15,328 nucleotides of DNA from Modestobacter sp. (lineage in GTDB: Bacteria; Actinomycetota; Actinomycetes; Mycobacteriales; Geodermatophilaceae): positions 1 to 15,328 of the forward strand of contig JAOPWG010000148.1 in the NCBI GenBank assembly GCA_025965775.1, given 5' to 3'. Both the position numbers and the translations under genes were made by a program. Positions 14,647-15,328 of this stretch are shown here, piece after piece. The notes beneath the pieces are model-generated. The model saw only the letters and a list, made by a program, of their open reading frames with translations, did not search any database and was not told the origin of the DNA. Within the stretch, counting starts at the first letter, position 1. Every line of letters starts with the position of its first letter.

Positions 14647-15006
14647 TTGGGCCCGGCCACGGTCGTCCTGTTGTGCCGCGGCTGCAGCTGCGGCCCCCGC
14701 GCCAAGCACCCGCGGGTCGATCAGGACACCCAGCAGCTGGCGCTCGAGGACGCCGCCGTCCATCCCGGGGTGGAGCTGCGGGTCGTGGACTGCCTGGACG
14801 CGTGCGAGCGGACCAACGTCGGGGTCCTCCGCCGGTCTGGCGCACCGGCGAAGGAACGCGACACCTGGCTCGGCGGGGGGCTCACCGAGAGGGCGACGGC
14901 TGCCCTTGCCGGCTGGCTGCGCGACGGTGGCGCCGCCGAACTGCCGGCGCCGCTGGCCGGCCTGCGCTTCCGCCGGGTGCCACGACGCCGCTCCGGTCGC
15001 CGCTGA
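14647..15006 (+). CDS. (2Fe-2S) thioredoxin-like ferredoxin domain protein
   Basis: The 119-aa protein resembles small actinobacterial proteins with a thioredoxin-like [2Fe-2S] fold. A beta strand leads into CRGCSC (C10, C13, C15), a HP(R)VD segment follows, and VVDCLDACERTNV carries C49 and C53. Cluster ligands are inferred from this pattern. Relatives are often near cobalt-uptake or cobalamin genes, which would suit the cobalt-type pump upstream. The upstream in-frame stop (14638-14640) is the ATPase stop, so the only sensible start is TTG 14647, six bases past GGTGAG. It lies 6 bases after the ATPase and is very likely in the same operon. The Arg-rich tail (108-119) is probably disordered. 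Confidence 0.8.
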   Translation: MGPATVVLLCRGCSCGPRAKHPRVDQDTQQLALEDAAVHPGVELRVVDCLDACERTNVGVLRRSGAPAKERDTWLGGGLTERATAALAGWLRDGGAAELPAPLAGLRFRRVPRRRSGRR

Positions 15007-15113
15007 CCGCAGTCCACGACCGCCGACCACCCTCGACCCGGGACGTCGACGGGGCTGGTGCACGGCGTAACCGTTGACGTCTGGCGGCCCGCGAAGCTGT
15101 GCTTGCGTCACGC

Positions 15114-15328
15114 TTACCGGTCGGTCACCGGGCGCGAGATCCCGACGTCCATGGGGTCCGGCGTCCTGAATGGGGTGTCGGCGGGCACGGGAGCGTCGAC
15201 GCCATCCGCGTTCCGTTCCGGGAGATCCGGCTCCTCACCGCCCACCCGCAGCCGTCCGCGGGCGGTGGTGCACCGGGGCCGGCATCGGCAGCAGGGATCC
15301 CGTCCCGCGGTGACGACAGCTCGGGCTC
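15114..15328 (-). CDS. Probable 3' end of a minus-strand gene (partial)
   Basis: One minus-strand frame is open from the window edge to a TAA at 15116-15114 (70 codons visible). The last 40 residues, acidic and Pro-rich (GGEEPDLPERN...PVPADTPF...RPVTDR), have the codon bias of real genes here, while the other two minus frames stop. No family is recognised and the start is outside the window. The bases between 15007 and 15113 hold no clear feature. Confidence 0.4.
   Translation of the reverse strand, partial: ARAVVTAGRDPCCRCRPRCTTARGRLRVGGEEPDLPERNADGVDAPVPADTPFRTPDPMDVGISRPVTDR

Noticed and set aside
15007..15113. Possible tRNA or small RNA near the right edge
   Set aside because: No cloverleaf arms or TΨC-type sequence could be assembled.

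Overview
The window is a stretch of very GC-rich chromosome in which nearly every codon ends in G or C. Gene families, codon use, TANNNT-type -10 boxes and several leaderless-looking starts point to a high-GC actinomycete. Gene content would fit Geodermatophilaceae or relatives, but that is only a guess. No rRNA, tRNA, CRISPR array, integrase or intact transposase was seen.

Layout. (1) 1-7894 looks like ordinary core genome: the last codons of a probable sbcD, sbcC (DNA-end processing), a convergent GtrA-family membrane protein, purK and purE (de novo purine synthesis), a polysaccharide pyruvyl transferase-family protein, and an acyl-CoA dehydrogenase with a leaderless-type promoter. (2) 7895-9744 is accessory and poorly known. 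It holds a short Cys-containing ORF that looks like the remnant of a longer gene. A 15-bp perfect stem-loop follows, then a minus-strand pair of unknown genes coupled by an ATGA overlap. The second gene of the pair appears frameshifted in a G5 run. (3) 9745-15006 is a metal-homeostasis cluster. A CsoR-type operator precedes a His-rich DUF4396 membrane protein. On the other strand a second, similar operator precedes a DUF6153-like protein and a DUF305 lipoprotein. A DUF2218 protein follows, divergent from an ArsR/SmtB regulator that is overlapped by a P1B-4-type metal ATPase and closely followed by a thioredoxin-like Fe-S protein. (4) The right edge probably carries the 3' end of a minus-strand gene.

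How the parts work together. Two regulatory circuits appear to sit side by side. The CsoR-like sites (ATACCCC-N3-GGGGTRT) suggest copper-responsive control of the DUF4396 gene and of the DUF6153/DUF305 pair by a regulator encoded elsewhere. The ArsR-ATPase-Fe-S unit looks like a self-regulated efflux operon. The ATPase's SPC and HEGST membrane motifs predict Co2+, Ni2+ or Fe2+ rather than Cu+ or Zn2+. The least explained parts are the two-gene module at 8543-9505, the Cys-containing ORF at 8103-8396, and two mutually exclusive hairpins in front of the pyruvyl transferase gene.
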